NCBI RefSeq assembly: GCF_019977195.1
Contig: NZ_AP024643.1
Location: 3,286,001-3,350,000, forward strand
DNA: 64,000 bases
DNA from: Arthrobacter sp. StoSoilA2
Lineage (GTDB): Bacteria; Actinomycetota; Actinomycetes; Actinomycetales; Micrococcaceae
Direction: 5' to 3'
Shown in pieces: positions 50,898-60,304 of this stretch (the stretch's first letter is position 1; each line of letters begins with the position of its first letter). Position numbers and translations under genes: made by a program. The notes below the pieces were generated by a model that was not told the origin of the DNA, searched no databases, and saw nothing but the letters and a program-made list of their open reading frames with translations.

Positions 50898-51884
50898 TCA
50901 GGACGCTGCAAGGTCCGCGATCTCCGCGGCACCGGCAGCGAGCAGGAGCTCCGCAACTTCGATGCCGAGCAACGTCGCCCCTACTTCGGTCAGCCCATCG
51001 GTGGCCTTCTTCTCGCGCACGGTCTTGGTGCCGTCAACGGCGCAGACAACGGCTTCAAGATGCAGCATGCTGCCCTTGCGGAAGGCGTAGGCGCCTACCG
51101 GCGCGGCGCAACCAGCTTCGAGCCGGGCCAGGACGGCACGTTCGGCTGTCACGGCAAGCCGGGTGTCGGCGTCGTTTAATGCGGCGAGAGCCTGGGCGAG
51201 CACGCCTTGGGAGCCTTCCAACTGCGGGGCGTCCTCCGTACGGCATTCGATGGCTAGCGCGCCTTGGCCCGGGGCAGGCAACATGACATCCGTCTCGAAG
51301 AACTCGCTCACAGTGTCCAGCCGGCCCATCCGTTCAAGCCCGGCCGCAGCGAGCACTACGGCGTCCAGGTCGCAGGACTTGCCGGGAACAACTTCGTCGG
51401 TGACGTTGCCGGGAAGCCCGGGGACGCGTCCCAGGCGCGTGTCCACGTTGCCACGGATATCCAGCACCTCAATGTCAGGCCGGGCCGCCCTTAGCTGTGC
51501 AGCACGACGAGGTGAACCCGTACCTACCTTGGCACCACCGGGCAATTCGGCAAGGGTTAGTCCATCCCGTGCACACAGGACATCCCTGACATCCACGCGC
51601 TTGGGGGTAGCGGCGATGCTCAGTCCAACTGCAGCCCCCGTGGGCAGATCCTTCAAAGAATGGACAGCGACATCGCAGGTTTCAGCAAGCAAGGCATCCC
51701 GCAGGGCCGCCACGAAGACACCCGTGCCACCCATCTGCGACAGCGAGCCGGTCTTGACGTCGCCCTCGGTCTTGATGTGCACCAGCTCCACCGGGAAGCC
51801 ACCAACAGCCGCCAGCTGATCGGCCGTCTGCTGGGTCTGGGTCAGCGCGAGCTTGCTGGCCCGGGTGCCAATGCGAATGGTCAC
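50898..51884 (-). CDS. hemC: Hydroxymethylbilane synthase (porphobilinogen deaminase)
   Basis: HemC polymerises four porphobilinogens on its dipyrromethane cofactor. The 328-residue protein carries the cofactor Cys259 in LEAGCAAPVGA, the catalytic HSLKDLPT near 75 and RRAAQLRAARPDIEV near 126. It starts with GTG at 51884, overlapping the cpfC stop (GTGA), and hemD follows directly. Length and motifs are normal for the family. Confidence 0.96.
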   Translation of the reverse strand: MTIRIGTRASKLALTQTQQTADQLAAVGGFPVELVHIKTEGDVKTGSLSQMGGTGVFVAALRDALLAETCDVAVHSLKDLPTGAAVGLSIAATPKRVDVRDVLCARDGLTLAELPGGAKVGTGSPRRAAQLRAARPDIEVLDIRGNVDTRLGRVPGLPGNVTDEVVPGKSCDLDAVVLAAAGLERMGRLDTVSEFFETDVMLPAPGQGALAIECRTEDAPQLEGSQGVLAQALAALNDADTRLAVTAERAVLARLEAGCAAPVGAYAFRKGSMLHLEAVVCAVDGTKTVREKKATDGLTEVGATLLGIEVAELLLAAGAAEIADLAAS

Positions 51885-53104
51885 TTGCTGGCCTCCGTGG
51901 AGGAGTAAGCGTCATGGCCAACACCGATAGTGGAACCGACCTCGGCAATAGCCGGCTTTGCTCCCCGGAAGTTTTCGCAGCAATTGGGGCGGCAGACGTC
52001 GTACCAAGGACCAAGGTCCGTCACGTGGGGGCGATCGGCGATGTTGTTATCCACCGTGCGTTCACAGATCAGGTCAACCAGCCCGGAAACAAAGGTAGCG
52101 TGCGTTCCCGGGGTGGGGACGCGGGTGGCTTCCATCTCCAGGTTCCTGCAGGTCTCCAGGGCCTCGGTGTCCAGGTCCCAGGCAACCTCCATATGGTCAC
52201 TGACAAAGCCAAGGGGAACGATCACGACGCCGCGTACGCCTTCGGGGGCGATTTCTTCGAGGTGATCGTTGATGTCCGGTTCCAGCCAAGGAATGTGCGG
52301 CGCGCCGGAGCGTGATTGGTACACGAGGTCCCAGGCCACGTTCGGGGCAACGGCATCCATGATGGCCTGGGCGTTTGCCAGATGCTGTGCTGCGTAGGCA
52401 GATCCCTCTGCGAATTCGCGCGGCTCGTCCTCGGACCGGCCGGCTGCTTCGGCGTCGCGCGTGGGGATGGAGTGGGTAGCAAACAAGACCCGGATTTTTG
52501 AATCGGGATCGGATTCACCGGCGGCTGCCAACTTGCCGCGGATCTCTTCCAGCCCGGCGGCGGTCCCCTCAAGGAAGGGCTGGACAACACCGGGGTGGTC
52601 GAAGTACTGGCGGATCTTGTCCACCTCGAGCTTGCCGTCCAGTCCTGTTTCGGTCAGGGCGATGCCAATGTCTTCACGGTACTGGCGGCAGCTGGAGTAG
52701 CAGGAGTAGATGCTGGTGGTGAGCATCAGGATGCGGCGGTGGCCGGCGTCGTAGGCGTCCTGCAGAACCGGAGCGATGTACGGGTCCCAGTTCCGGTTAC
52801 CCCACAGGACCGGAAGCTCGATGCCGCGTTTGGCCAACTCGGCCTCGATTGCGGCCTTCAGTTCGCGGTTCTGCTGGTTGATGGGGCTGATGCCCCCAAA
52901 CGCGCGGTAGTGGTGTGAGACCTCTTCAAGACGCTCATCCGGGATGCCACGGCCCCGGGTGACGTTGCGAAGGAAGGGAATGACATCTTCCTGGCCTTCA
53001 GGACCACCAAAGGATGCAAGAAGCACGGCATCGTACTGCTTTGCTTCCTGACGGCCACGCCCGGTGACTTCGTTGGGGGTGGTGGAGACGGCAAGGCCAC
53101 TCAT
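51881..53104 (-). CDS. cpfC: Coproporphyrin III ferrochelatase
   Basis: This enzyme inserts iron into coproporphyrin III in the coproporphyrin-dependent pathway of Gram-positive bacteria. The 407-residue protein has LLASFGGPEGQEDVIPFL near 28, the His-bearing ATHSIPTRD near 210 and SCYSSCRQY near 133. The C-terminal CRPNCCENF near 370 fits the [2Fe-2S] ligand set of actinobacterial ferrochelatases. It overlaps hemQ before it and hemC after it, so the whole hemQ-to-hemB series is translationally coupled. Older annotation calls this hemH. Confidence 0.95.
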   Translation of the reverse strand: MSGLAVSTTPNEVTGRGRQEAKQYDAVLLASFGGPEGQEDVIPFLRNVTRGRGIPDERLEEVSHHYRAFGGISPINQQNRELKAAIEAELAKRGIELPVLWGNRNWDPYIAPVLQDAYDAGHRRILMLTTSIYSCYSSCRQYREDIGIALTETGLDGKLEVDKIRQYFDHPGVVQPFLEGTAAGLEEIRGKLAAAGESDPDSKIRVLFATHSIPTRDAEAAGRSEDEPREFAEGSAYAAQHLANAQAIMDAVAPNVAWDLVYQSRSGAPHIPWLEPDINDHLEEIAPEGVRGVVIVPLGFVSDHMEVAWDLDTEALETCRNLEMEATRVPTPGTHATFVSGLVDLICERTVDNNIADRPHVTDLGPWYDVCRPNCCENFRGAKPAIAEVGSTIGVGHDAYSSTEASK

Positions 53105-53802
53105 GCGAGGACCTCTGCAATCTCGGCAGCAGTCACGCGGCGGCCGGTGTAGAACGGAATTTCTTCGCGGACATGGTTGCGGGCGTCGGTTGCGCGCAGG
53201 TGGCGCATGAGGTCAACGAGGTCAACGAGTTCAGGTGCCTCCAGGCCCAGGATCCATTCCCAGTCACCCAGCGCGAACGAGGAAACAGTGTTGGAGATGA
53301 CCTGCGGGAACTCCCGGCCCAGCATTCCATGGTCACGCAGCATCTTTCCGCGTTCTTCCGCGGGAAGCAGGTACCACTCGTAGGAGCGGACGAACGGGTA
53401 GACGCACAGCCAGGTGCTGGGCTCAACGCCCCGGGCGTAGGCCGGAACGTGGCTCTTGGCAAACTCGGCTTCCCTGTGGACGCCCATGGCGGACCAGACG
53501 ATCTCAGTGCCGGCGAAGAGCTTGCTGCGGCGAATGGAACGGACGGCTGACTGGAGGTCTTCCGGCTTGGATCCGTGGAGCCACACCATGATGTCGGCAT
53601 CCGAGCGCATGGCCGAAACGTCGTAACTGCCCCGCAGGGTCACGCCTTCTTCGGCGAGCTTCCCTTCAAGGGCTTCGAATTCCTGGGCAGCATCGCCGCT
53701 GCGCAGGACATCGGCCGAGCGTTTGAAGACGGTCCAGAGCGTAAAGAACTGCTCTTCGGTTCCAGCAGTTTTAGTGACAGATTCGGCAGAAGTGTGGCTC
53801 AT
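53101..53802 (-). CDS. hemQ: Coproheme decarboxylase (HemQ/ChdC)
   Basis: HemQ decarboxylates coproheme to haem b, the last step of the coproporphyrin route. The 233-residue protein of the chlorite-dismutase fold has the catalytic Tyr in YPFVRSYEWYLLP near 135 and the proximal His in MLRDHGMLGREF near 158. Length is normal. It leads the coupled series hemQ-cpfC-hemC-hemD-hemB-LLM. A perfect 25-bp palindrome lies 42 bp upstream between hemY and hemQ, a possible control site. Synonym chdC. Confidence 0.96.
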   Translation of the reverse strand: MSHTSAESVTKTAGTEEQFFTLWTVFKRSADVLRSGDAAQEFEALEGKLAEEGVTLRGSYDVSAMRSDADIMVWLHGSKPEDLQSAVRSIRRSKLFAGTEIVWSAMGVHREAEFAKSHVPAYARGVEPSTWLCVYPFVRSYEWYLLPAEERGKMLRDHGMLGREFPQVISNTVSSFALGDWEWILGLEAPELVDLVDLMRHLRATDARNHVREEIPFYTGRRVTAAEIAEVLA

Positions 53803-53843
53803 GGTTCAAGTTTGCCCCGTGCCAGCCACTAAGTCGAAACGGA

Positions 53844-53868
53844 TCACTTCTACAAGGCGTAGAAGTGA
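53844..53868. promoter_or_regulatory. Palindrome upstream of hemQ
   Basis: Perfect ten-base arms TCACTTCTAC and GTAGAAGTGA with a 5-base spacer lie between the hemY stop and the hemQ start. There is no T-run on the minus strand, so an operator is more likely than a terminator. It does not match known DtxR/IdeR iron boxes. Confidence 0.45.
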
Positions 53869-53874
53869 CATAAA

Positions 53875-55368
53875 TCACGAAATGGGGCGAATATCGCCGA
53901 TGCCCTGGGCGAGCTGCGAGCGGGTATCCGCTACCACGGCGGCAAGGCCATTACCTGCCAACCAGCCACCAACGACCATTAGGCCATCGGCTGCGGCGCA
54001 CAGTTCCCGCACCCGGGCTACGCGCTGTTTATGACCGACGGCGGCAAACGGCAGGGCGCCTGCCCAGCGCACCACATCCCAATCGACAATGTCTGCGCGC
54101 GTAACGGGCACCGTCAACAATGCGGAAGCATCATCAAGTGCTGCAGCCAGCAACTCTTCATCGTCCATGACAACATCCGGCACTCCTCCATCGGCGTCCT
54201 CACGGCGGCCATAGGAAAGGCGCAGGACGTGCGTTCCCGGCCCGGCCTCCTCTGCCAGCCAATCCCATTTGGCAGTGGCGTGCGTCAGTGCCTTCGCCCG
54301 GATACCCGGGGTCTGGGGGGCCACCAGGATTCCGGTGCCGCGGGGCCGTCCGTCCAGTTCGGGAAGATCAACAACCAGTGTCACCAAGCTCACCAAGGGT
54401 CCGGGCGCGGGGCGCAGGCCGGACAGTTCCGGTAAAGCCCTTTCCAGGAGCCCCACGGCAGCGGGACCGTCCAGCGCTACTACCAGCCGGCCGGCGTCGT
54501 ACGTGGTTTCTCCGGCGGCGACCCGCCACCCCGTGGCGGTTTTCGAAACGGTGTCAGCGCTCTTTCCACTCAGCATGTCCACGCCCCGCCGGCGCAGGTC
54601 GTTAACCAGCGCCGTGACCAGTGTGTTCATGCCGCCCTTCAAACCCGCGACGGCGGAACCCGCCTTGGCGGACCCGGAACCTGGGCCGGGGGCTGCCTTG
54701 CGCTGCGCAGCAACAGCCGCAGCCAGGGACCCGTGTTTCTTCAGGCCGGAGCGGAGGCCCGGAGCCACCATATCGACGTCCAAGAGCCCGGGATCGGCGG
54801 AGTGCACACCGCCCACCACAGGAGCAACCAGCCGTTCCAGGACCTTCTTCCCCATGCGGGCGCGGACCAGTGAGGACACGCTTGTGACCTCGGATGTTGT
54901 GCCAATCGAAGCGGGCAGCCAGCGGTCCAGGGATGCACGCAGGGCGCCGGAGAGGCCAAGCGAGCGCCTGACCTCGGGGTCCCAAGGATTGGCCGGGATA
55001 CCAAGAATTCCTGTCTTGGGCAGCTCCTGCGGTCCATTCGGTAGCTGCACCCAGGCGCCGCCAGGGTGCGGGGAAACGATCTGGCCCTCCAGCCCGAGTT
55101 CGCGCGCCAGATCGGCCACGGCCGTGGACCGCGTAGCAAAGGACTCGGCCCCGCTGTCCAATGACAGGCCGGCTACCTCGTGCCTTCCGACGCAACCACC
55201 CCAGGCTTCGCCCGCCTCAAGGATCGTCACCGAGGTACCCGCCATGGCCAGTTCCCTCGCAGCCAGAAGGCCGGAAATGCCGCCACCGATCACAACAGCG
55301 GTAGGCCCAGGCGATGGTTGCGTTGTGGCTGCTTCCTTCGCCTTGCCATGGACGTGTCCCCCGCGCAT
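53875..55368 (-). CDS. hemY: Coproporphyrinogen III oxidase (HemY/CgoX, oxygen dependent)
   Basis: This FAD enzyme oxidises coproporphyrinogen III to coproporphyrin III in Gram-positive bacteria. The 497-residue protein has the dinucleotide motif VVIGGGISGLLAARELA at about 26-42, the EAGEAWGGCVG loop near 51 and LPFAAVGHKQRV near 448. The C-terminus GGWLAGNGLAAVVADTRS matches the family. The start at 55368 has AGTAGGAC upstream and is five bases after the hemE stop. Older annotation names it protoporphyrinogen oxidase hemG/hemY. Co-located hemQ and cpfC support the coproporphyrin assignment. Confidence 0.94.
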   Translation of the reverse strand: MRGGHVHGKAKEAATTQPSPGPTAVVIGGGISGLLAARELAMAGTSVTILEAGEAWGGCVGRHEVAGLSLDSGAESFATRSTAVADLARELGLEGQIVSPHPGGAWVQLPNGPQELPKTGILGIPANPWDPEVRRSLGLSGALRASLDRWLPASIGTTSEVTSVSSLVRARMGKKVLERLVAPVVGGVHSADPGLLDVDMVAPGLRSGLKKHGSLAAAVAAQRKAAPGPGSGSAKAGSAVAGLKGGMNTLVTALVNDLRRRGVDMLSGKSADTVSKTATGWRVAAGETTYDAGRLVVALDGPAAVGLLERALPELSGLRPAPGPLVSLVTLVVDLPELDGRPRGTGILVAPQTPGIRAKALTHATAKWDWLAEEAGPGTHVLRLSYGRREDADGGVPDVVMDDEELLAAALDDASALLTVPVTRADIVDWDVVRWAGALPFAAVGHKQRVARVRELCAAADGLMVVGGWLAGNGLAAVVADTRSQLAQGIGDIRPIS

Positions 55369-55373
55369 GCGTC

Positions 55374-56501
55374 CTACTCTGCCGGGATCGAGTGGATGAG
55401 CTCCACAACCCGCGTCAGGACAGCCGGGTCCGTCTCCGGGGGCACGCCGTGGCCCAGGTTCAGGACGTGGCCTGGAGCGTGCGAGCCCGCGGCTATGACT
55501 TCGCGGACATGCGCCTCCAGGACCTCCCACGGAGCCGGGAGGAGGGCGGGATCGATGTTGCCCTGGAGCGGCACCGTGCCACCCAGGCGGCGGTTGGCCT
55601 CATCCAGTGGCAGCCTGTAGTCCACCCCAACAACGTCCACGCCGACGTCGCGCATGGCGACAAGGAGCTCCGACGTGCCGGTACCGAAATGCACCAGCGG
55701 AGCACCCAGCCCGCGCACATGATCCAGCGCCCGCGCTGACGCAGGAGCGACGTACTTGGTGTAATCAGCCAGGCCCAAGGAGCCGGCCCAGGAGTCAAAG
55801 AGCTGTCCGGCTGACGCCCCGGCCTCAAGCTGTGCCTGAAGGAACATTCCGGAAGCATCCGCTGCCCAGCTGGCGAGGGCGGTCCAGGTTTCGGGGTCCG
55901 CGTGCATCATGGTCCGGGGGCCGAGGTGGTCCCGCGAAGGCTTCCCCTCGACCATGTACGCGGCGAGCGTGAACGGCGCACCGGCGAACCCGATGAGTGG
56001 AGTCTTGCCCAGTTCCGCAACCGTCAGGCGGACGGCTTCGCGGATGGGCTCAAGTGCTTCCCACGTCAGCTTGGGGAGGGCGGCGACATCGGCGGCCGTC
56101 CGGACCGGCTTGTCCAGGACCGGACCCACGCCCGGAACGATGTCCACGCCAACGCCTGCGAGCTTCAGAGGGATAACGATGTCGGAGAAGAAGATGGCTG
56201 CATCCACATCATGGCGGCGAACCGGCTGCAGGGTGATCTCCGCGGCCAGCTCGGGACGCAGGCACGAGTCCAGCATGGCAACGCCCTCGCGGACCTTCAG
56301 GTATTCCGGCAGGGAGCGGCCGGCCTGGCGCATGAACCACACCGGCCTGCGCGAGGGCTTGCCGCCCCGGTAGGCGGTGATGAGCGGGGAGTCCGACGTA
56401 CGGCCGTCCATCAACGGGTGATCCGCGCCAAGTTTGCCGGCAGGTTCGCCTGCAGTGGCGTTGGTGGCCGTATTATTGGATGCTGCCGCGCTAGAAGTCA
56501 T
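55374..56501 (-). CDS. hemE: Uroporphyrinogen decarboxylase
   Basis: HemE removes four acetyl carboxyls to give coproporphyrinogen III. The 375-residue protein has PVWFMRQAGRSLPEYLKVR near 55-72, the catalytic Asp in DAAIFFSDIVIPL near 106 and GFAGAPFTLAAYMVEG near 172. The first 40 residues are low complexity. The ATG at 56501 is preceded by AAAGG; a longer frame to 56567 lacks homology. It heads the hemE-hemY pair and is divergent from hemA, so the intergenic 56502-56660 holds both promoters. Confidence 0.95.
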   Translation of the reverse strand: MTSSAAASNNTATNATAGEPAGKLGADHPLMDGRTSDSPLITAYRGGKPSRRPVWFMRQAGRSLPEYLKVREGVAMLDSCLRPELAAEITLQPVRRHDVDAAIFFSDIVIPLKLAGVGVDIVPGVGPVLDKPVRTAADVAALPKLTWEALEPIREAVRLTVAELGKTPLIGFAGAPFTLAAYMVEGKPSRDHLGPRTMMHADPETWTALASWAADASGMFLQAQLEAGASAGQLFDSWAGSLGLADYTKYVAPASARALDHVRGLGAPLVHFGTGTSELLVAMRDVGVDVVGVDYRLPLDEANRRLGGTVPLQGNIDPALLPAPWEVLEAHVREVIAAGSHAPGHVLNLGHGVPPETDPAVLTRVVELIHSIPAE

Positions 56502-56620
56502 GCCTTTGATTGTGCCGAAAATCCCGGCCAAAAGATAACGACAGGCTGTCACGTCCCACCCCTCCAACCGGTGGCGTGGCGGGGATCACGTAACCGCGTG
56601 TGAATTCCCACTGCGCCGCA

Positions 56621-56651
56621 TTGTTCTACCGGCCTGCGAAAAAGCTATGAT
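56621..56651 (+). promoter_or_regulatory. Putative hemA promoter
   Basis: TTGTTC (56621-56626) and TATGAT (56646-56651) are 19 bp apart, slightly long. Transcription would begin only a few bases before the GTG at 56661, so the leader would be very short. Confidence 0.4.
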
Positions 56652-56660
56652 TGGGGTGCT

Positions 56661-57980
56661 GTGGTTCTTTTCTCATTGGTGGCTACACACGCCGACATCG
56701 ACCTCGAAACCGTTGCTCAGCTGAGCAACGGTTCCTCTGAGCTTGCCTCTTCGGCCCTCTCCGGATCCCCGCTGGTCTCCGGTGCCGTCGTCCTGGCAAC
56801 CTGCAACCGCTATGAGATCTACGGCGAAACAGCCAACGGAGCAGGCCTCGAAGCTGCCCGATCGGCCCTTGTCTCCCAGATCAGCGAATTGAGTGGCCTC
56901 AGCGAACAACTCGTCTCCCGCTCCTTCAGCACGCACACGGGACCTGACGTCACCCGGCACCTCTTCGCTGTAAGCGCCGGCCTGGACTCTGCGGTGGTGG
57001 GCGAACGCGAAATAGCGGGCCAGGTCCGCCGGGCCCTGATCACCGCGCAGCAGGAAGGCACTGCAAGTTCCGGACTCGTCCGCCTCTTCCAGGCTGCATC
57101 CAAGACCGCAAAAGACGTTGGCGCCCAGACGGCCCTCGGCTCCCGCGGCCTTTCCATCGTCTCTGTAGCCCTGGATCTGGCAACGGACCTCTCTGACAGT
57201 GACGATTGGTCTGCCAAGAAGGTAGTCGTCTTCGGAACGGGCGCCTACGCCGGGGCCACCATGTCCCTGCTCCGCGAACGCGGATGCACCGATGTTTCCG
57301 TCTACTCCTCCTCCGGCCGCGCCGAGGGTTTCGTCGCTACCCGGGGTGGGACAGCGCTCGACGCCGACAGCCTTCCGGCGGCGGTTGCCGCCGCCGACGT
57401 CATGATCGGGTGCAGCGGTTCGGACACGCGCGTTGAAGCCGATGATCTTGCGCGGGTCAGGGCAAATTCAGGTAAGCCACTAATCGCGATCGATCTTGCG
57501 CTCACCCACGACTTCGACCCCGCAGTAGGCGAGCTCGACGGCGTCGAGCTCCTCACGCTTGAATCCGTACGTCTCGCTGCACCCCAGGAACAGGCAGAAT
57601 CCCTGTCCCATGCCAGCGAGATCGTCAATGGGGCTGCGTCCGCCTTCGAAGCGGAACGCGAATCCCGCTCCGTCGACTCCGCGATCGTAGCCCTGCGCCG
57701 CCACACCATGAACGTACTGGATGCGGAGATGGAAAAAGTCCGCGCCCGCCACGGATGCACCGCTGCCGCCGAAGAAGTGGAATTTGCGCTCCGCCGGATG
57801 GTTAAGCAACTCCTCCACATTCCAACGGTGCGCGCCCGCGAACTTGCAGCCAACGGGCAGCAGGACGACTACGTGGCCGCACTGGAAGCCCTGTACGGCA
57901 TCCAGGTAGAGCAGCCCCAGGCTCCTGCTGCTGCAGAATGCCCCGTGGACCACGAGCAACTCCGCTCCGAAAGCGCCTAG
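56661..57980 (+). CDS. hemA: Glutamyl-tRNA reductase
   Basis: HemA makes the first committed haem precursor, glutamate-1-semialdehyde, from glutamyl-tRNA and NADPH. The 439-residue protein has the catalytic Cys48 in ATCNRYEIYG, the HLFAVSAGLDSAVVGEREIAGQVRRAL segment near 95-120 and the NADPH-binding GTGAYAGA near 193. It starts with GTG close behind a -10 box, so it may be translated from an almost leaderless transcript. It is divergent from hemE, and the rest of the pathway lies on the other strand. Its stop faces the SDR gene. Confidence 0.95.
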   Translation: MVLFSLVATHADIDLETVAQLSNGSSELASSALSGSPLVSGAVVLATCNRYEIYGETANGAGLEAARSALVSQISELSGLSEQLVSRSFSTHTGPDVTRHLFAVSAGLDSAVVGEREIAGQVRRALITAQQEGTASSGLVRLFQAASKTAKDVGAQTALGSRGLSIVSVALDLATDLSDSDDWSAKKVVVFGTGAYAGATMSLLRERGCTDVSVYSSSGRAEGFVATRGGTALDADSLPAAVAAADVMIGCSGSDTRVEADDLARVRANSGKPLIAIDLALTHDFDPAVGELDGVELLTLESVRLAAPQEQAESLSHASEIVNGAASAFEAERESRSVDSAIVALRRHTMNVLDAEMEKVRARHGCTAAAEEVEFALRRMVKQLLHIPTVRARELAANGQQDDYVAALEALYGIQVEQPQAPAAAECPVDHEQLRSESA

Positions 57981-57990
57981 CCAACCGGAA

Positions 57991-58980
57991 TCAGCTGAAG
58001 GCGTTCACGCCCGTCAGCTCGGCCGATAGTTCCCACAACTTCCGCGCATCTGCCCTGTCAATCGCGTGCGCATCGACTCCCCTGTACCTTGCCAGGGGCG
58101 AATCCTTGTCCGTGGGTTCGGCAATGTCACAATCCTCGCAGTAGACACCACCCATACCGGCCAAAGCCGGAGACGTTGCAGCCCAGACAGACGTCGCGGC
58201 GCCTTGCTCCGGCGTCTTGAAACCCTCACGGAGGTTTCCTTCGGCGTCCATCCATCCCGCAGCCACCATTTCTTCCTGAGGCAGGTGGCGTTGGAGTTCG
58301 GTCATGATTCCGCCGGGGTGGACCGCGAAAGCACGGACGCCCGATTCCCGGCCCAGGCGGTCCAGCTCCACGGCGAAGAGCGAATTCGCGGTTTTGGCCT
58401 GCCCATAGGCGCGCCATTTGTCATAGCCGGACGTGAAATTGATGTCGTCAAAGCGGATGGGTGAGAGCTTGTGGCCGGTGGAGGAAAGGGACACAACCCT
58501 CGCGTTCCCGGAGGCGGCAAGTGCAGGCCACAACAGGTTGACCAGCGTGTAATGCCCCAAGTGGTTCGTGGCGAACTGAGCCTCCCAGCCCGGCCCAACG
58601 CGATGCTCCGGGCTTGCCATAATCGCCGCGTTGTTGATCAGGATGTCCAGGGTGTCGTGCTGGTCCAGGTAGCGCGTTGAGAACGCCTTGACGGCCGCTT
58701 GGTCGGCGAGGTCCAGGGCGTCCGCTTCCACGGTGTCCGCCAAACCTGCCTCTGCCAGCACCTTCCGTGCGTGTTCGAGCCTGCGCGCCGGAACGGTAAC
58801 CGCCGCCCCGGCCGAGGCCAAAGCCCGCACTGTCTCCAGTCCAAGCCCGGAGTAACCACCGGTGACAATTGCCGCCTTACCCGTCAGGTCAAGGCCTTCT
58901 ACCACTTCCATGGCGGTTGAGCCGTGCCCAAAACCGGAGCCGATGGGGCGTTGGGGCGTTGCTGTGGATTCTTCGCTCAT
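57991..58980 (-). CDS. Short-chain dehydrogenase/reductase, retinol-dehydrogenase-like
   Basis: The 329-residue protein is an SDR with the cofactor motif VTGGYSGLGLETVRAL near 39-54, NNAAIMA near 115 and the catalytic YGQAKTAN (Tyr and Lys) near 187-194. The upstream Ser is in SLSSTGH near 160. It is of the longer type related to eukaryotic WWOX/retinol dehydrogenases. The start at 58980 is used; an ATG 15 bases upstream is possible. It follows moeZ by 40 bp on the same strand. The substrate is unknown. Confidence 0.88.
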   Translation of the reverse strand: MSEESTATPQRPIGSGFGHGSTAMEVVEGLDLTGKAAIVTGGYSGLGLETVRALASAGAAVTVPARRLEHARKVLAEAGLADTVEADALDLADQAAVKAFSTRYLDQHDTLDILINNAAIMASPEHRVGPGWEAQFATNHLGHYTLVNLLWPALAASGNARVVSLSSTGHKLSPIRFDDINFTSGYDKWRAYGQAKTANSLFAVELDRLGRESGVRAFAVHPGGIMTELQRHLPQEEMVAAGWMDAEGNLREGFKTPEQGAATSVWAATSPALAGMGGVYCEDCDIAEPTDKDSPLARYRGVDAHAIDRADARKLWELSAELTGVNAFS

Positions 58981-59020
58981 GCTTGAGCTTTGCACAGATC
59001 AGGACCGATGCAGGCAACGA

Positions 59021-60220
59021 CTAGTAGACAGGCTTTTCGGGCTCGACGTCGCGGACCCAGGCGAGGATACCGCCGTCGAGATGGCTGACGCGCTTGTAGC
59101 CTGCCTTCTGCGCGGCCTCCAGGACCGCAGCAGAGCGCGTCCCGGCCTTGCAGTGGAACACGATGTCCTTGTCCTGCGGCAAGTCCACCCAGGCCTCGCC
59201 TGAAAGAATCCTGCCCTGCGGGATAAGGACCGATCCATCGATGTTCACGATGCTGTGCTCGCCGGACTCGCGGACATCCACCAGTTCAAAGTCGCGTTCA
59301 CCCGCCTCCCGCTCGGCCAACATCCGCGCGAGGTCTTTGGCAGTGACCGTGTGCTCCTGGTCAGTGGCCGCAGCCGGAGTCACCCCACAGAATGCCTCAT
59401 AATCCACGAGTTCAGTGATGGGCTCCGCTTCAGGATCCTTGGAGACCTTGATTTCGCGCCAGCTGCCGCCAAGCGCATCGAACAGCGCCACCCGGCCAAG
59501 CAAGGAACGGCCGACGCCGGTAATCAGCTTGACTGCCTCAGTCACCATGAGGGATCCAACGGCAGCACACAACATACCGAAGACTCCGCCCTCACCGCAT
59601 GAAGGCACTGAGCCGGCAGGCGGGGCTTCAGGGTAGAGGTCGCGATAGGTGGGGCCGTGCTCGGCCCAGAAGACGCTGACTTGCCCGTCGAAGCGGAAGA
59701 TGGAGCCCCAGACGTACGGCTTGCCGAGAATCGCGGCGGCGTCGTTGACCAGGTAACGGGTGGCAAAGTTGTCCGCACCGTCCAGGATGAGATCGTAATC
59801 CGCGAACAGCTCCAGGGCATTCGAGGAGTCAAGGCGGACGTTGTGGAGGACAACATCCACCAAAGGGTTGAGCTCCGCAATGGCCTTCCGCGCAGATTCG
59901 ATTTTGGGCGTGCCCACATCGCTGACGCCGTGGATGACCTGCCGCTGCAAATTGCTGAGGTCTACGTCGTCGTCGTCGACGATTCCCAGGGTTCCAACGC
60001 CCGCCGCGGCGAGGTACAGCAATGCCGGAGATCCCAGCCCGCCGGCACCTATGACAAGAACTTTCGCATTCTTAAGCCTGCGTTGGCCCAGAGCGCCGAT
60101 TTCCGGAATGATGAGATGCCGGGAGTACCGTTCCACCTCGGCCGACGTTAGTTCGGCGGCCGGTTCAACGAGGGGCGGCAGGACGGCGGGCGCGGGGCGG
60201 GCAGCAAGAATTGAGGCCAT
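59021..60220 (-). CDS. moeZ: MoeZ: adenylyltransferase with C-terminal rhodanese domain
   Basis: The 399-residue fusion activates the C-terminal Gly-Gly of small sulfur carriers (MoaD, ThiS, CysO) as adenylate and then transfers sulfur from its rhodanese domain. The N-terminal ThiF/MoeB part has GAGGLGSPALLYLAAAG near 58-74, and DGADNFATRYLVND near 143. The rhodanese part holds the persulfide Cys in HCKAGTRSA near 363. It lies about 2 kb from thiS, whose product is a likely client. It corresponds to Rv3206c in gene order. Confidence 0.93.
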   Translation of the reverse strand: MASILAARPAPAVLPPLVEPAAELTSAEVERYSRHLIIPEIGALGQRRLKNAKVLVIGAGGLGSPALLYLAAAGVGTLGIVDDDDVDLSNLQRQVIHGVSDVGTPKIESARKAIAELNPLVDVVLHNVRLDSSNALELFADYDLILDGADNFATRYLVNDAAAILGKPYVWGSIFRFDGQVSVFWAEHGPTYRDLYPEAPPAGSVPSCGEGGVFGMLCAAVGSLMVTEAVKLITGVGRSLLGRVALFDALGGSWREIKVSKDPEAEPITELVDYEAFCGVTPAAATDQEHTVTAKDLARMLAEREAGERDFELVDVRESGEHSIVNIDGSVLIPQGRILSGEAWVDLPQDKDIVFHCKAGTRSAAVLEAAQKAGYKRVSHLDGGILAWVRDVEPEKPVY

Positions 60221-60304
60221 ACCCCAATGTATGCCTGCCGATGCCGCCCGGTCATATTACCCACCGGTACAGTGGTCATAACTGCAAAGGAAAGGCGGCA
60301 GACT

